54,946 nt of DNA from Lysinibacillus sp. ZYM-1 (GCF_001308875.1 NZ_KQ465132.1:1-54946); one strand, 5' to 3'. Numbered from the stretch's first letter, positions 21,550-31,138 are shown. A program made the numbers and translations. Notes: generated from the letters alone by a model not told the origin.

Positions 21550-21613
21550 GGGTATAATAGTAAATGTGTCTTCATAATATTTACACTACTTTTAAAATAG
21601 AGGTAAATATTAT
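21550..21613 (+). promoter_or_regulatory. ctc -10 region and palindromic leader
   Basis: GGGTAT (21550) overlaps TATAAT (21553-21558), so the same bases could be a sigma-B -10 or a sigma-A -10. The possible -35 sites are poor (TGTGAA at 21531 with 13 bases). Downstream at 21574-21613, ATAATATTTAC and GTAAATATTAT form a perfect 11-bp dyad around 18 bases with TTTTAAAA at its centre. This would be in the ctc leader. Confidence 0.45.
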
Positions 21614-21704
21614 CATAGCCTTTAACAAGATGGTCACAAAAGTGTTGAGTGGCAGCATTGTTGATAAGGCGTAAATAATTTTCTTGGAAGGGGAATAAAG
21701 AAGT

Positions 21705-22292
21705 ATGAGTACAGTATTAAGTGTTACAAAGCGCGAAACTGGGCATCGTTCGACATTAACCCAACTTAGAAAAGGGGGAGCCATTCCTGCGGTTATTTAC
21801 GGCTATAAGTTAGATTCAACCCCAATTTCTATTTCTGCAAAAGAATTTAAGAAATCCATTCAAAAAAATGGGCAAAATAGTGTGTTTTCACTAGATTTAG
21901 AGGGGAAAAACGTTAATGTTGTTGTATCAGAAATACAGCAATGCTCATTAAAAGATGAAGTTAATCATGTAGATTTTTTAGCTATTAATATGGCGGAGGA
22001 ACTAGAGGCTGATGTACCGATTAAATTAGTTGGTCAGTCAATTGGAGTGAGTGAAGGCGGTATTTTAATGCAGCCTAACTTAGAATTAAAAATCAAGGTA
22101 AAACCAACTGAGTTACCTGACTCCATTGAAGTGGATATCTCATCTCTGAAAGTAGGAGAATCTCTGACAGTGGCTGAAATTCGAGATCAAACTCCAGTTG
22201 AAATCATCAGTGAAGATGATTATCTATTAGTAACTATTGTAGCTCCTGTATCTGTAGAGGAAGAAGTTACAGATAGTGTAGAAGAAAAGTAA
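21705..22292 (+). CDS. ctc: ribosomal protein L25 / stress protein Ctc
   Basis: L25-type 5S rRNA-binding ribosomal protein; in B. subtilis Ctc is a general stress protein that associates with 50S subunits. Seen: N-terminal L25 domain (about residues 1-92) with TLTQLRKGGAIPAVIYGY, and the TL5/CTC C-terminal beta domain (about 100-185) with LPDSIEVDISSLKVGESL. 195 residues with an acidic tail. ATG follows GGAAGGGG. Monocistronic. Confidence 0.95.
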   Translation: MSTVLSVTKRETGHRSTLTQLRKGGAIPAVIYGYKLDSTPISISAKEFKKSIQKNGQNSVFSLDLEGKNVNVVVSEIQQCSLKDEVNHVDFLAINMAEELEADVPIKLVGQSIGVSEGGILMQPNLELKIKVKPTELPDSIEVDISSLKVGESLTVAEIRDQTPVEIISEDDYLLVTIVAPVSVEEEVTDSVEEK

Positions 22293-22314
22293 GTGTAAAA
22301 TAAATAACTTGTCA

Positions 22315-22354
22315 GGCTAGTAAGAAAGCAAAAACTTTCTTGCTAGCCTTTTTT
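22315..22354 (+). terminator. ctc terminator
   Basis: GGCTAGTAAGAAAG pairs with CTTTCTTGCTAGCC (one G-T) around 6 bases, followed by TTTTTTG. Confidence 0.92.
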
Positions 22355-22451
22355 GTGAATATTGATTGGATTTAGGAATTATACAAAATGCTTTCTAGCC
22401 GTGTGGTATGGTAAAATAATGACTATTAGATTTGAAAGAAGAGAGGTACTT

Positions 22452-23012
22452 ATGAAAATTATCGTTGGTTTAGGAAACCCAGGTAAGCCTTATGAGCATA
22501 CGAGACATAATATTGGCTTTGATGTGATTGATGCATTAGCAGAAAAATGGGGGACACCTTTAACAAATTCGAAATTTAATGGCATGTATACAACTGTTCA
22601 TCGACCTGAAGGAAAGGTTCTACTTGTTAAGCCTTTAACATATATGAATTTATCAGGGGAATGCGTGGGTCCTTTAATGGACTACTTCGATATTGATGTT
22701 AAAGATCTAATTGTTATATATGATGACTTAGATTTAGAAACAGGAAAATTACGTTTGCGACAAAAAGGAAGTGCGGGTGGCCATAATGGCATAAAATCCT
22801 TAATTCAACATTTAGGTACTCAGGAATTTAATCGAATCCGAGTAGGCATTAGCCGTCCACCTGCAGGCATGAAGGTTGCAGACTATGTATTAGCAAAATT
22901 TTCAAAGGAAGATCAGGTTTATATGAAAGAAGCTATTGAAAAGTCTGTAAATGCTGTAGAAGCATCTCTTTCAAAGCCATTTCTTGATGTGATGAATCAC
23001 TTTAACAAGTAA
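22452..23012 (+). CDS. pth: peptidyl-tRNA hydrolase
   Basis: Releases tRNA from prematurely dropped peptidyl-tRNA (SpoVC in B. subtilis). Seen: [19 protein letters not shown] with the catalytic histidine near residue 20, [12 protein letters not shown], and the [13 protein letters not shown] and [12 protein letters not shown] motifs. 186 residues. The frame extends to 22362, but GAAGAGAGG precedes ATG 22452, which gives [11 protein letters not shown]. fin follows after about 190 bases with its own promoter. Confidence 0.96.
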   Translation: MKIIVGLGNPGKPYEHTRHNIGFDVIDALAEKWGTPLTNSKFNGMYTTVHRPEGKVLLVKPLTYMNLSGECVGPLMDYFDIDVKDLIVIYDDLDLETGKLRLRQKGSAGGHNGIKSLIQHLGTQEFNRIRVGISRPPAGMKVADYVLAKFSKEDQVYMKEAIEKSVNAVEASLSKPFLDVMNHFNK

Positions 23013-23140
23013 AAAATGATGAATTTGGTAAAAGTTTTGGATACGATGATCTAAGATAAGCTCATGTCTTGTATGGATTATTCTTACCTACAAGCAAAAT
23101 CTAATGCTCTAATTTTTAAATGCTGAAGTCATGAGATAGT

Positions 23141-23170
23141 GCATAATCCGTTTTATAAATGTCTATACTT
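23141..23170 (+). promoter_or_regulatory. sigma-F promoter for fin
   Basis: GCATA (-35), 15 bases, GTCTATACTT, matching 8 of 9 fixed positions of the sigma-F -10 (GGHNANAMT). It lies about 40 bases before fin. B. subtilis fin is sigma-F dependent. Confidence 0.72.
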
Positions 23171-23206
23171 TAAGTAGTAAGTTGCTTAAAGGAGGATGAT
23201 TTGGAG

Positions 23207-23434
23207 ATGTCAGTTCGCTATCGATGTCGGCATTGTGAAGTAGAAATAGGGACACTACCATTTGATGCAGATGATACTATTCGAAAACTACATATTTTCG
23301 AATTGGGAGAAGCCGATGATTATGTTGAGAAAGATCAACATGGACACACGACTGTGCACTGCATTTGTGAGCAATGTGAGGATTCGCTGAGACAATATCC
23401 AGATTATCACGCACTCAATAAATGGATTCAATAA
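23207..23434 (+). CDS. fin: anti-sigma-F factor Fin
   Basis: Small zinc protein that, in B. subtilis, inhibits sigma-F RNA polymerase in the forespore to allow the switch to sigma-G. Seen: two cysteine pairs, CRHC near the N-terminus and CEQC near residue 57, which would bind zinc. 75 residues, family length. The frame opens at TTG 23201; ATG 23207, 11 bases after AAAGGAGG, gives MSVRYRCRHC as in the family. TTG 23201 remains possible. The sigma-F promoter agrees with a self-limiting circuit. Confidence 0.9.
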   Translation: MSVRYRCRHCEVEIGTLPFDADDTIRKLHIFELGEADDYVEKDQHGHTTVHCICEQCEDSLRQYPDYHALNKWIQ

Positions 23435-23572
23435 TTGGAAGGATGCTTTGACGCACTTCATGTGTGTTCAAGGCTTTTTCCATTTCGTAAAATGGCTAAT
23501 AAAAATAGGTAAACTAGCACTAGAATAATAGAAATGACAAATAGAATTTTATGCTGAAAGGAGCTTTTGACT

Positions 23573-26500
23573 GTGGAAGTTTTACGACAGCTTGTGTCGC
23601 AGGATAAACATATCACATCATTTTTACAGGAGATTCAGAGCGGTCAAACTGCATCACAGCTTATTACAGGTTTAACAGGAAGCGCACGTCCCGTTATGGT
23701 CGATGCGTTATTTGAATATGTAAAGAAGCCGATTTACATTGTTTCTCCTAATCTACTCCAGGCTCAAAAAATGGTGGATGAACTTACTGGACTTTTAGGT
23801 GAAGAAAATGTTCATTATTACCCAGCGGATGAATTTATAGCAGCAGATCTTTCGGTGGCCTCTCCAGAGTTACGAGCAGAGCGTATCGCAACACTTGATT
23901 GTCTAGCTAGAGGCGAGAAGGCGGTTTACGTAATCCCTGTTGCAGGTTTAAGGAAGATCATGCAGCCGAAGGAACATTGGCTACACTACTTTTTACAAAC
24001 AACTGTAGGCGATGAAATTGAAGTAGATGCATGGCTACAAACATTAGTTGAAATGGGCTATGTGCGTAATTCCATGGTGACTACACCTGGAGAATTTGCC
24101 TTACGTGGAGGCATACTTGATATTTATCCACCATATTTAGAATCACCTATTCGTATTGAACTATTTGATACGGAAGTAGATTCTATAAGAACATTTTCGG
24201 CAGATGACCAGCGTTCTATTGATAAATTACAAAAAATTCGAATACTTCCTGCTTCGGAAGTCATTCTTACTAAATTGGAAAGACAGAATTTGGCAGACCG
24301 TTTAGAAAAGGCATTAGCAGCAAGCCTAAAGAAGGTAAAAAAGCAGGAGACAAAGGAACTTCTGTATCAGCATATACAATATGATATTGAATTGTTACAA
24401 CAAGGGAATCTTCCTGATTATGTAAATAAATATGGTTCATTATTATATGATAAAACAGCCTACTTGGGCGATTATTTTGCGCAAGATGGTATTGTCCTTT
24501 TTGATGAGCTTGGACGTATTCAGGAAGTTATGGATGCTTGGGAACGCGAAGAAGATGAATGGTTTTTATCATTAATTGAAGAAGGCAAAATGGTTCATGA
24601 TGTCAAACCAGCCTTCACATTAAAGGAAATAGTGGCAATGTTGTCACAACAAAAGCTTTCTTTTTCATTATTTTCACGAACATTTTCAGGCATAACGTTC
24701 AATAAGACAACTAATTTTTCTTGCAAACCAATGCAGCAATTTCATGGACAAATGTCCTTGTTACAAAGTGAGGTTGAACGCTGGTTACTTGGCAAGTTTA
24801 CAGTTCTAATCGTAGCAAGGGATAAAGAGCGTGTGAAACGTGTTCAGCAAATGCTGGAAGAGTACGATATCCATACAGCTATAGGTGAGCCCACAGAACC
24901 TGGTATTTATATCGTCGGTGGAGCATTGTCGAGTGGTTTCGAATTACCGCTCCAGCGTTTAGCAATAGTAACAGAAGATGAATTGTTTAAGCAGCAGGCA
25001 AAGAAAAAAGCACGTACACAAAAAATGACAAATGCTGAGCGTATTAAAAGCTATACGGAAATTAAACCAGGTGATTATGTTGTCCACGTCCACCATGGGA
25101 TTGGGAAATACATTGGTGTAGAAACTTTAGAGGTAAATGGAACGCATAAAGATTACTTGCATATTCGATATCGTGCAGACGATAAATTATATGTACCTGT
25201 AGAGCAAATAGACTTAATTCAGAAATATGTGGCGTCAGAGGATCGAGAACCAAAGCTACATAAATTAGGTGGTGCAGAGTGGAAAAAAGCTAAAGCCAAA
25301 GTATCATCTGCTGTACAGGATATTGCCGATGATTTAATTAAGCTTTACGCGAAGCGGGAAGCTGAAAAAGGGCATGCTTTTACACCTGATAATGATGACC
25401 AGCGTAATTTTGAGGCAATGTTCGCCTATGAAGAAACAGAGGATCAACTACGTTCTATTGTTGAAGTAAAACGGGATATGGAACGTGAACGCCCTATGGA
25501 TCGCCTAGTTTGTGGTGACGTAGGCTATGGTAAAACAGAAGTGGCTATTCGCGCTGCATTTAAAGCTATCCAAGACGGTAAACAGGTGGCCTTCCTTGTA
25601 CCTACAACCATCTTGGCTCAGCAACATTATGAAACAATTCGTGAGCGCTTTCAGGACTTTGCTATAAATGTGGGAGTATTATCCCGGTTCCGGTCAAAGA
25701 AAGAACAAACTGCAACATTAAAAGGATTAAAAGAAGGGCAAGTCGATATTGTTATAGGAACACACCGAATTTTATCCAAGGATTTAATATTCCAAGATCT
25801 TGGTTTATTAATTGTTGATGAAGAACAACGATTTGGAGTGACGCATAAGGAAAAAATTAAGCAATTAAAAACAAACGTCGATGTGTTAACTTTAACAGCA
25901 ACGCCAATTCCAAGGACACTCCATATGTCAATGGTAGGCGTCCGAGATTTGTCTGTTATTGAAACGCCTCCAGCCAATCGATTCCCGGTTCAAACTTACG
26001 TGATGGAACATAGCGGAGCGTTAGTACGAGAGGCAATTGAAAGAGAGATGGCACGTGGCGGACAAGTGTTTTATTTATATAACCGAGTAGAAGATATGGC
26101 TAGAAAGGTTGAGGAAATTCAAGTGCTCGTCCCAGAGGCACGAATAGGATATGCACATGGGAAAATGACAGAGTCTGAATTAGAATCAGTCATCCTATCC
26201 TTTTTAGAAGGTGACTATGATGTACTGGTGACAACGACCATTATTGAGACCGGTGTAGATATTCCAAATGTAAATACTTTAATTGTCCACGATGCTGATC
26301 GAATGGGCTTAGCCCAACTCTATCAATTGCGTGGACGTGTTGGACGTTCAAACAGGGTAGCCTATGCATATTTTATGTATCAGCGCGACAAAGTATTGAC
26401 AGATGTAGCAGAGCAAAGACTGCAAGCCATTAAAGAGTTTACAGAGCTGGGATCAGGCTTTAAAATCGCCATGCGAGATTTATCTATTCGAGGGGCTGGG

Positions 26501-27082
26501 AACTTACTTGGAGCGCAACAGCATGGCTTTATTGATTCAGTTGGTTTTGATTTATATTCACAGATGCTTCAGGAGGCAATTGAGGAGCGTCAAACAGGTG
26601 TGAAAAAAGAAGAAAAACCTGAAATTGAAATTTTATTGAGTGTCGATGCGTATATTCCTGACGTCTATATCCCTGATGGATACCAAAAAATTCAAATGTA
26701 CAAACGCATTAAAGCGATGGATCAGGTGGAGGAGTATGGCGAAATCATGGAGGAGTTAGAAGATCGATTTGGTGACCTTCCAATTGAGACAGAGCGTTTA
26801 CTTCGTGTAGCACGAATGAAAGTATGGGGACTAGGTGCGGGAGTAGTGTCTGTTAAGGAGAAGCAAAAACTTATGACAATATTGCTGTCTGAACAAGGAA
26901 CAGCAAATGTCGATGGTAGTAAAATTATTGAAGAGTCGATGAAATTTGAACGTGCTGTTGGCTTTGGTATGGATGGCATGCAATTGAAATTAACGATAGA
27001 TGAGCGGAAGTGTGGAAAATATCAACCCTTCGATATTTTGGAAGAACTGATGCAAATTATTGATAAAGCAAAGAAGCAATAA
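23573..27082 (+). CDS. mfd: transcription-repair coupling factor Mfd
   Basis: Removes RNA polymerase stalled at DNA lesions and recruits UvrABC. Seen: UvrB-homologous N-terminus with LTGSARPVMVDALFEY, RNA-polymerase-interaction domain beginning near residue 500 (VHVHHGIGKYIG), superfamily 2 translocase motifs GDVGYGKTE (near 647) and VDEEQRFG (near 748), TATPIPRTLHM, the RGRVGRS motif VI, and a C-terminal TRCF domain. 1169 residues. The frame opens at TTG 23567, only 3 bases after AAAGGAG; GTG 23573 has 9-base spacing and is preferred. Confidence 0.96.
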   Translation: MEVLRQLVSQDKHITSFLQEIQSGQTASQLITGLTGSARPVMVDALFEYVKKPIYIVSPNLLQAQKMVDELTGLLGEENVHYYPADEFIAADLSVASPELRAERIATLDCLARGEKAVYVIPVAGLRKIMQPKEHWLHYFLQTTVGDEIEVDAWLQTLVEMGYVRNSMVTTPGEFALRGGILDIYPPYLESPIRIELFDTEVDSIRTFSADDQRSIDKLQKIRILPASEVILTKLERQNLADRLEKALAASLKKVKKQETKELLYQHIQYDIELLQQGNLPDYVNKYGSLLYDKTAYLGDYFAQDGIVLFDELGRIQEVMDAWEREEDEWFLSLIEEGKMVHDVKPAFTLKEIVAMLSQQKLSFSLFSRTFSGITFNKTTNFSCKPMQQFHGQMSLLQSEVERWLLGKFTVLIVARDKERVKRVQQMLEEYDIHTAIGEPTEPGIYIVGGALSSGFELPLQRLAIVTEDELFKQQAKKKARTQKMTNAERIKSYTEIKPGDYVVHVHHGIGKYIGVETLEVNGTHKDYLHIRYRADDKLYVPVEQIDLIQKYVASEDREPKLHKLGGAEWKKAKAKVSSAVQDIADDLIKLYAKREAEKGHAFTPDNDDQRNFEAMFAYEETEDQLRSIVEVKRDMERERPMDRLVCGDVGYGKTEVAIRAAFKAIQDGKQVAFLVPTTILAQQHYETIRERFQDFAINVGVLSRFRSKKEQTATLKGLKEGQVDIVIGTHRILSKDLIFQDLGLLIVDEEQRFGVTHKEKIKQLKTNVDVLTLTATPIPRTLHMSMVGVRDLSVIETPPANRFPVQTYVMEHSGALVREAIEREMARGGQVFYLYNRVEDMARKVEEIQVLVPEARIGYAHGKMTESELESVILSFLEGDYDVLVTTTIIETGVDIPNVNTLIVHDADRMGLAQLYQLRGRVGRSNRVAYAYFMYQRDKVLTDVAEQRLQAIKEFTELGSGFKIAMRDLSIRGAGNLLGAQQHGFIDSVGFDLYSQMLQEAIEERQTGVKKEEKPEIEILLSVDAYIPDVYIPDGYQKIQMYKRIKAMDQVEEYGEIMEELEDRFGDLPIETERLLRVARMKVWGLGAGVVSVKEKQKLMTILLSEQGTANVDGSKIIEESMKFERAVGFGMDGMQLKLTIDERKCGKYQPFDILEELMQIIDKAKKQ

Positions 27083-27086
27083 TTAT

Positions 27087-27132
27087 AAGGGCTAGTCTTA
27101 TCTTTTTAGAAAAGATAGGACAGCCTTTTTTA
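27087..27132 (+). terminator. mfd terminator
   Basis: AAGGGCTAGTCTTATC pairs with GATAGGACAGCCTTT with small bulges, followed by TTTTTTATTT. Confidence 0.82.
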
Positions 27133-27265
27133 TTTATCAATACATTTTTTATTATGAATTAATTATAGAAACTTATTCCTTGGGTAATCTAATAAGGAGT
27201 TGATTGATGTAATACAAGTTTTTTGAAAAAAATTGATGGTTGTGAAATCCTTTTTCTTCAGTTTT

Positions 27266-27296
27266 TGCATAGATTGCTTAAATAAAAACCATACTA
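27266..27296 (+). promoter_or_regulatory. sigma-G promoter for spoVT
   Basis: TGCATA (-35), 18 bases, CATACTA (-10), both exact to the sigma-G consensus TGMATA and CATACTA. About 45 bases before spoVT, known in B. subtilis as a sigma-G gene. Confidence 0.88.
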
Positions 27297-27340
27297 TAGT
27301 TGAATAAAAAATTTCATTGTAGCGAAAGCGAGGCATAAGA

Positions 27341-27877
27341 ATGAAGGCAACAGGAATTGTTCGTCGTATTGATGATTTAGGGCGTGTAGTTATTCCAAAA
27401 GAAATTCGTAGGACGCTACGTATTCGTGAAGGCGACCCTCTTGAAATTTATACGGACCGTGAAGGTGAAGTCATATTAAAAAAATATTCTCCGATTAACG
27501 ATTTAGGGGAATTTGCAAGAGAATATGTTGAAACATTATATGAAACATTAGGAACACCAGCATTTGTCACTGACCGTGATGAAGTCATTGCAGTAGCGGG
27601 GATTGGTAAAAAGGAATATATTAATCGTCGTATTACATCCTTTGCAGAAAGCTTTATGGAAGAGCGCTCTACAAAAATTGAAAAAATGGAGACATCCATC
27701 GAGATTGTTCCTGGACAATATGAGCAAGTAAAATCATATTGTGCCACACCTATTATGGTGAACGGTGATCCAATTGGTTGCATTATAGTATTATCTAAAG
27801 TGCATTTTGTTGGTGAGGTAGAAGTAAAAGTAGTGGAAACAGCTGCAAACTTCTTAGCAAAACAAATGAATAGTTGA
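27341..27877 (+). CDS. spoVT: stage V sporulation regulator SpoVT
   Basis: Forespore-specific AbrB-family transcription regulator that tunes sigma-G genes. Seen: N-terminal AbrB-like DNA-binding domain MKATGIVRRIDDLGRVVIPK (residues 1-50), and a C-terminal GAF-like domain (about 57-178) with TPAFVTDRDEVIAVAG. 178 residues, exact family length. The N-terminus is close to AbrB at 8599, so the two are paralogous over that domain. It has a near-ideal sigma-G promoter and a terminator. Confidence 0.97.
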   Translation: MKATGIVRRIDDLGRVVIPKEIRRTLRIREGDPLEIYTDREGEVILKKYSPINDLGEFAREYVETLYETLGTPAFVTDRDEVIAVAGIGKKEYINRRITSFAESFMEERSTKIEKMETSIEIVPGQYEQVKSYCATPIMVNGDPIGCIIVLSKVHFVGEVEVKVVETAANFLAKQMNS

Positions 27878-27884
27878 TGCATGT

Positions 27885-27930
27885 AAAAGTTATTGCGATG
27901 ACCTTTTAGGCCAGGTAATAACTTTTTTTG
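27885..27930 (+). terminator. spoVT terminator
   Basis: AAAAGTTATT and AATAACTTTT pair perfectly around about 22 bases, the loop containing a further CCTTTTAGG pairing; TTTTT follows. Confidence 0.82.
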
Positions 27931-27994
27931 CGTACATAAATATTGGTCAAATTAGGAACAGTAGTGATGCCTGGCGCGTCAAACTTTTGAGATA

Positions 27995-28003
27995 TGCTAT
28001 ACT
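27995..28003 (+). promoter_or_regulatory. extended -10 promoter for yabM
   Basis: TGCTATACT is an extended -10 with no clear -35 at 17 bases. About 33 bases before the yabM start. Confidence 0.45.
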
Positions 28004-28036
28004 ATTGGCATTGTTAAGAAGGAAAGAGGGCAATTT

Positions 28037-29659
28037 ATGTCACAACGTTTTGGGATGAAAAGCTACATGAAGGGAGCGGCCTTATTAACAATCGCTGCCC
28101 TTATTGTAAAAGTGCTTAGTGCTTTTTACCGTGTACCTTTTCAAAATCTAGTTGGTGATGAAGGATTTTATATCTATCAACAGGTATATCCAGTAATTTC
28201 GATTTTCGTTGTTTGGACATCCAGTGGATTTGCTGTTGCCGTTTCGAAAATGCTTGCAGATAATGATTGCATAGTTGATACAATAGAACGTAATGAAAGA
28301 CGAAGCACTATTATGCGTGTAGTTTTCCGTTATTTAACGGTGCTATCCTTGTTGTTTTTTGCTGTCCTATTCGGAGGTGCTGAAAAAATAGCCCAGTTGA
28401 TGGGTGATGTTCAATTGGCACCGTTGATACGTACAGGCTCTCTTGTAGTATTGGTTATGCCAGTGCTGGCGATTTTGAAAGGTGGCTTCCAATCTAGAGG
28501 AATAATGGAGCCTATTGCTTATGCTCAAGTCCTTGAACAGGCGATCAGGGTAACCGTTATTTTAGTAGGGACATTTATCATTATGACTACCACCAAATCA
28601 TTATATGATGCAGGGAAAATGGCCATTATTGGTACAGTAATAGGGGAAATTACCGCATTTTTATTACTGGTCTATATTTTTTCTAAACGCTTTGGGCTAT
28701 TTCGTGTACATCTGCGTCTACACCAGGCCAAAAGTTTCCCCATTATTAAAGAAGTTACATGGCTGAGCTTAAGTGTAAGTATGAGTGGTCTTTTGCTACT
28801 TGGTTATCAGTTAGTTGATTCCTTTACTATATATTCGTTTTTAATAGACAATGGTATGGCTCCTACAGTAGCAAAGGAAACTAAGGGTATTTATGATCGT
28901 GGACAGCCTCTTGTACAACTAGGTGTTGTTATCGCATCCTCATTATCCCTTGCTATTGTCCCACTTGTTGCTCATTTATCAAAAAAACAAGAAGGGCGAA
29001 GTGCCATTCCATTTATTCAATTAACGTACAAAGCTTCAGTCCTATTTGGGTGGGCTGCTTCACTGGGGCTAATGCTTGTTATGCCTTATTTAAATGAAAT
29101 GCTTTTTAAAACCAATGCATTATCAGAAGTATTGATTGTGTATGTATTCCAAATCGTGCCGTTGTCGATTATTCTTACATTTACAGCGATTTTACAAGGT
29201 TATGGAAAATTAAAAAGGCCAGCGTTATTCTTAATGATAGGATTTGTGGTAAAAATTATACTAAATGTACGGTTGATTGGCTGGCTTGGTGTATTGGGGG
29301 CGGCCATTGCGAATGATATTGGATTATTATTAACAGCATTTTTGCTAATTGTTTATTTAAAAACATTGACTGGTATTCAATTAGCATCCTCAGATTTTTA
29401 TAAAAAAGTGGGGATGGCATCAATAAGTATGGCGGTGGTCGTATTGGTATGGCTACAGCTTGTATCGGCTTTTTTAAGCCATTTACTGTCATCACGTTCA
29501 GTGGCTGTGATAGCAGGATTTACGGCTGTAGGTTTAGGGGCGTTTGTTTTGCTTACAATTATTGCGAAGAAACGCGTGTTATTGGAAAAAGAGTGGTATT
29601 TATTGCCATTCGGACGTAGAATGGCCGTTTACCAACTATGGTTAAATTCAAAGAAGTAG
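28037..29659 (+). CDS. yabM: MOP-superfamily flippase (YabM/SpoVB-like)
   Basis: Polytopic membrane protein of the polysaccharide/lipid exporter family (MOP/MVF), related to B. subtilis YabM and SpoVB and more distantly to MurJ lipid II flippases; substrate not proven. Seen: KGAALLTIAALIVKVLSAFYRV at the N-terminus, the NLVGDEGFYIYQQVYPV loop typical of this family, and about 14 hydrophobic segments through residue 520. 540 residues. ATG follows GAAAGAGGG. It is the first gene of a likely operon with yabN and rqcP (10-base gap, then a 4-base overlap). Confidence 0.9.
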   Translation: MSQRFGMKSYMKGAALLTIAALIVKVLSAFYRVPFQNLVGDEGFYIYQQVYPVISIFVVWTSSGFAVAVSKMLADNDCIVDTIERNERRSTIMRVVFRYLTVLSLLFFAVLFGGAEKIAQLMGDVQLAPLIRTGSLVVLVMPVLAILKGGFQSRGIMEPIAYAQVLEQAIRVTVILVGTFIIMTTTKSLYDAGKMAIIGTVIGEITAFLLLVYIFSKRFGLFRVHLRLHQAKSFPIIKEVTWLSLSVSMSGLLLLGYQLVDSFTIYSFLIDNGMAPTVAKETKGIYDRGQPLVQLGVVIASSLSLAIVPLVAHLSKKQEGRSAIPFIQLTYKASVLFGWAASLGLMLVMPYLNEMLFKTNALSEVLIVYVFQIVPLSIILTFTAILQGYGKLKRPALFLMIGFVVKIILNVRLIGWLGVLGAAIANDIGLLLTAFLLIVYLKTLTGIQLASSDFYKKVGMASISMAVVVLVWLQLVSAFLSHLLSSRSVAVIAGFTAVGLGAFVLLTIIAKKRVLLEKEWYLLPFGRRMAVYQLWLNSKK

Positions 29660-29668
29660 GTGGAATGA

Positions 29669-31138
29669 TTGAATACTTTAACTATTATTGGCCTAGGTGC
29701 AGGGGATTTTAATCAGCTGCAAATGGGTGTTTATAGAAAATTGAAGGCTGCTAAGAAATTATTTGTTCGTACGGTGGATCACCCAGTGCTAGAGGAATTA
29801 GCAGCAGAAGGTATAACGTTCGAAAGCTTTGACAAAGTATATGAAAAACACAATACATTTCAGCCAGTATATGAAGAAATTGCAGAATCGCTTATTATAG
29901 CTACGGCTAATGAGGATATTATGTACGCGGTGCCAGGTCACCCATTAGTTGCAGAACAGACGGTGCAATTACTTGTAAAGGCAGCGGATGAGGGAACTTT
30001 CAATCTTGTCATTGAAGGGGGCCAAAGTTTCTTGGATCCTATATTTGGTGCATTGAGAGTTGATCCGATTGAAGGTTTTCAATTACTGGATGGTACCAGC
30101 TTTTCCATGCATGACATCAATATGCGTCAACATATCTTAATCGCCCAAGTGTACGATACATTTAGTGCCTCAGAAGTAAAACTGACTTTGATGGAGAAGT
30201 ATGATGATGAGTACCCAGTGACGGTAGTTACTGCTGCAGGGTCTTCACAAGAAAGAATTGTTACTGTACCACTCTATGAACTCGATCAAAGTGTAGAAGT
30301 TAATAATTTAACAACTGTCTATGTGCCACCTGTAAATTCACAGGAAGGGGCTTTAAGAGATTGGACAACATTCCGCCAGATTATTGCAACTTTAAGGGGT
30401 CCAAATGGCTGTCCATGGGATCAAAAGCAAACACATGAGTCCTTGAAAAAATATTTACTCGAAGAAGCTCATGAATACTTAGCTGCTGTAGATGCTGAAG
30501 ATGATTTTGCGATGATTGAGGAACTTGGTGATGTGCTCTTACAAGTGTTTTTACATGCACAAATCGGAGAAGATCAAGGCTATTTTACACTTGAAGATGT
30601 ATTAGCTTCTATTAGTGAAAAAATGATTCGTCGCCATCCACATGTATTTGGGGATGTAGCAGTGGAAGATGCAGATGATGTTGTAGCTAATTGGGAGGCT
30701 ATTAAGGCTGAAGAAAAGGGCACTAACGATAAACCTTTATTAGACGATGAGTACAGAGCATCCTCGGCGCTACAGACAGCCTTTAACTACCAAAAAAGAG
30801 CTGCCAAAGTAGGTTTTGACTGGCCAGACGCAGAGGGAGCGTGGGATAAATTTGCTGAGGAGTGGCAGGAATTTCGCCATGAGGTGACGAATGGCTCAAG
30901 TACATCCAGACTTGATGAATTTGGAGATGTCTTATTTACATTAGTGAACTTAGCACGTTTCTATAAGCTATCTCCCGAAGAGGCGATGTTGCATGCGAAT
31001 GAGAAGTTTGCGAGACGTTTCGGCTATGTGGAAGTTCAAGTAAAGGCAAGTGGAAAATCATTTACCGACTTTACATTAGAACAATTAGATGAGTTTTGGA
31101 ATGAAGCCAAGCAACTAGAAAAGGAGAAAGAAATATGA
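29669..31138 (+). CDS. yabN: YabN: TP-methylase and MazG NTP pyrophosphatase
   Basis: Fusion protein with an N-terminal tetrapyrrole-methylase-like domain (about residues 1-225, IIGLGAGDFNQL, AVPGHPLVAE) and a C-terminal MazG nucleoside triphosphate pyrophosphohydrolase (about 230-489). MazG sites seen: LRGPNGCPWDQKQTHESL, EEAHEYLAA, EELGDVLLQVFLHA, and a second set EEWQEFRHE, DEFGDVLFTL. MazG clears abnormal NTPs; the methylase partner role is unknown. 489 residues. TTG 29669 follows AGGTGG. The stop overlaps rqcP by 4 bases. Confidence 0.94.
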   Translation: MNTLTIIGLGAGDFNQLQMGVYRKLKAAKKLFVRTVDHPVLEELAAEGITFESFDKVYEKHNTFQPVYEEIAESLIIATANEDIMYAVPGHPLVAEQTVQLLVKAADEGTFNLVIEGGQSFLDPIFGALRVDPIEGFQLLDGTSFSMHDINMRQHILIAQVYDTFSASEVKLTLMEKYDDEYPVTVVTAAGSSQERIVTVPLYELDQSVEVNNLTTVYVPPVNSQEGALRDWTTFRQIIATLRGPNGCPWDQKQTHESLKKYLLEEAHEYLAAVDAEDDFAMIEELGDVLLQVFLHAQIGEDQGYFTLEDVLASISEKMIRRHPHVFGDVAVEDADDVVANWEAIKAEEKGTNDKPLLDDEYRASSALQTAFNYQKRAAKVGFDWPDAEGAWDKFAEEWQEFRHEVTNGSSTSRLDEFGDVLFTLVNLARFYKLSPEEAMLHANEKFARRFGYVEVQVKASGKSFTDFTLEQLDEFWNEAKQLEKEKEI

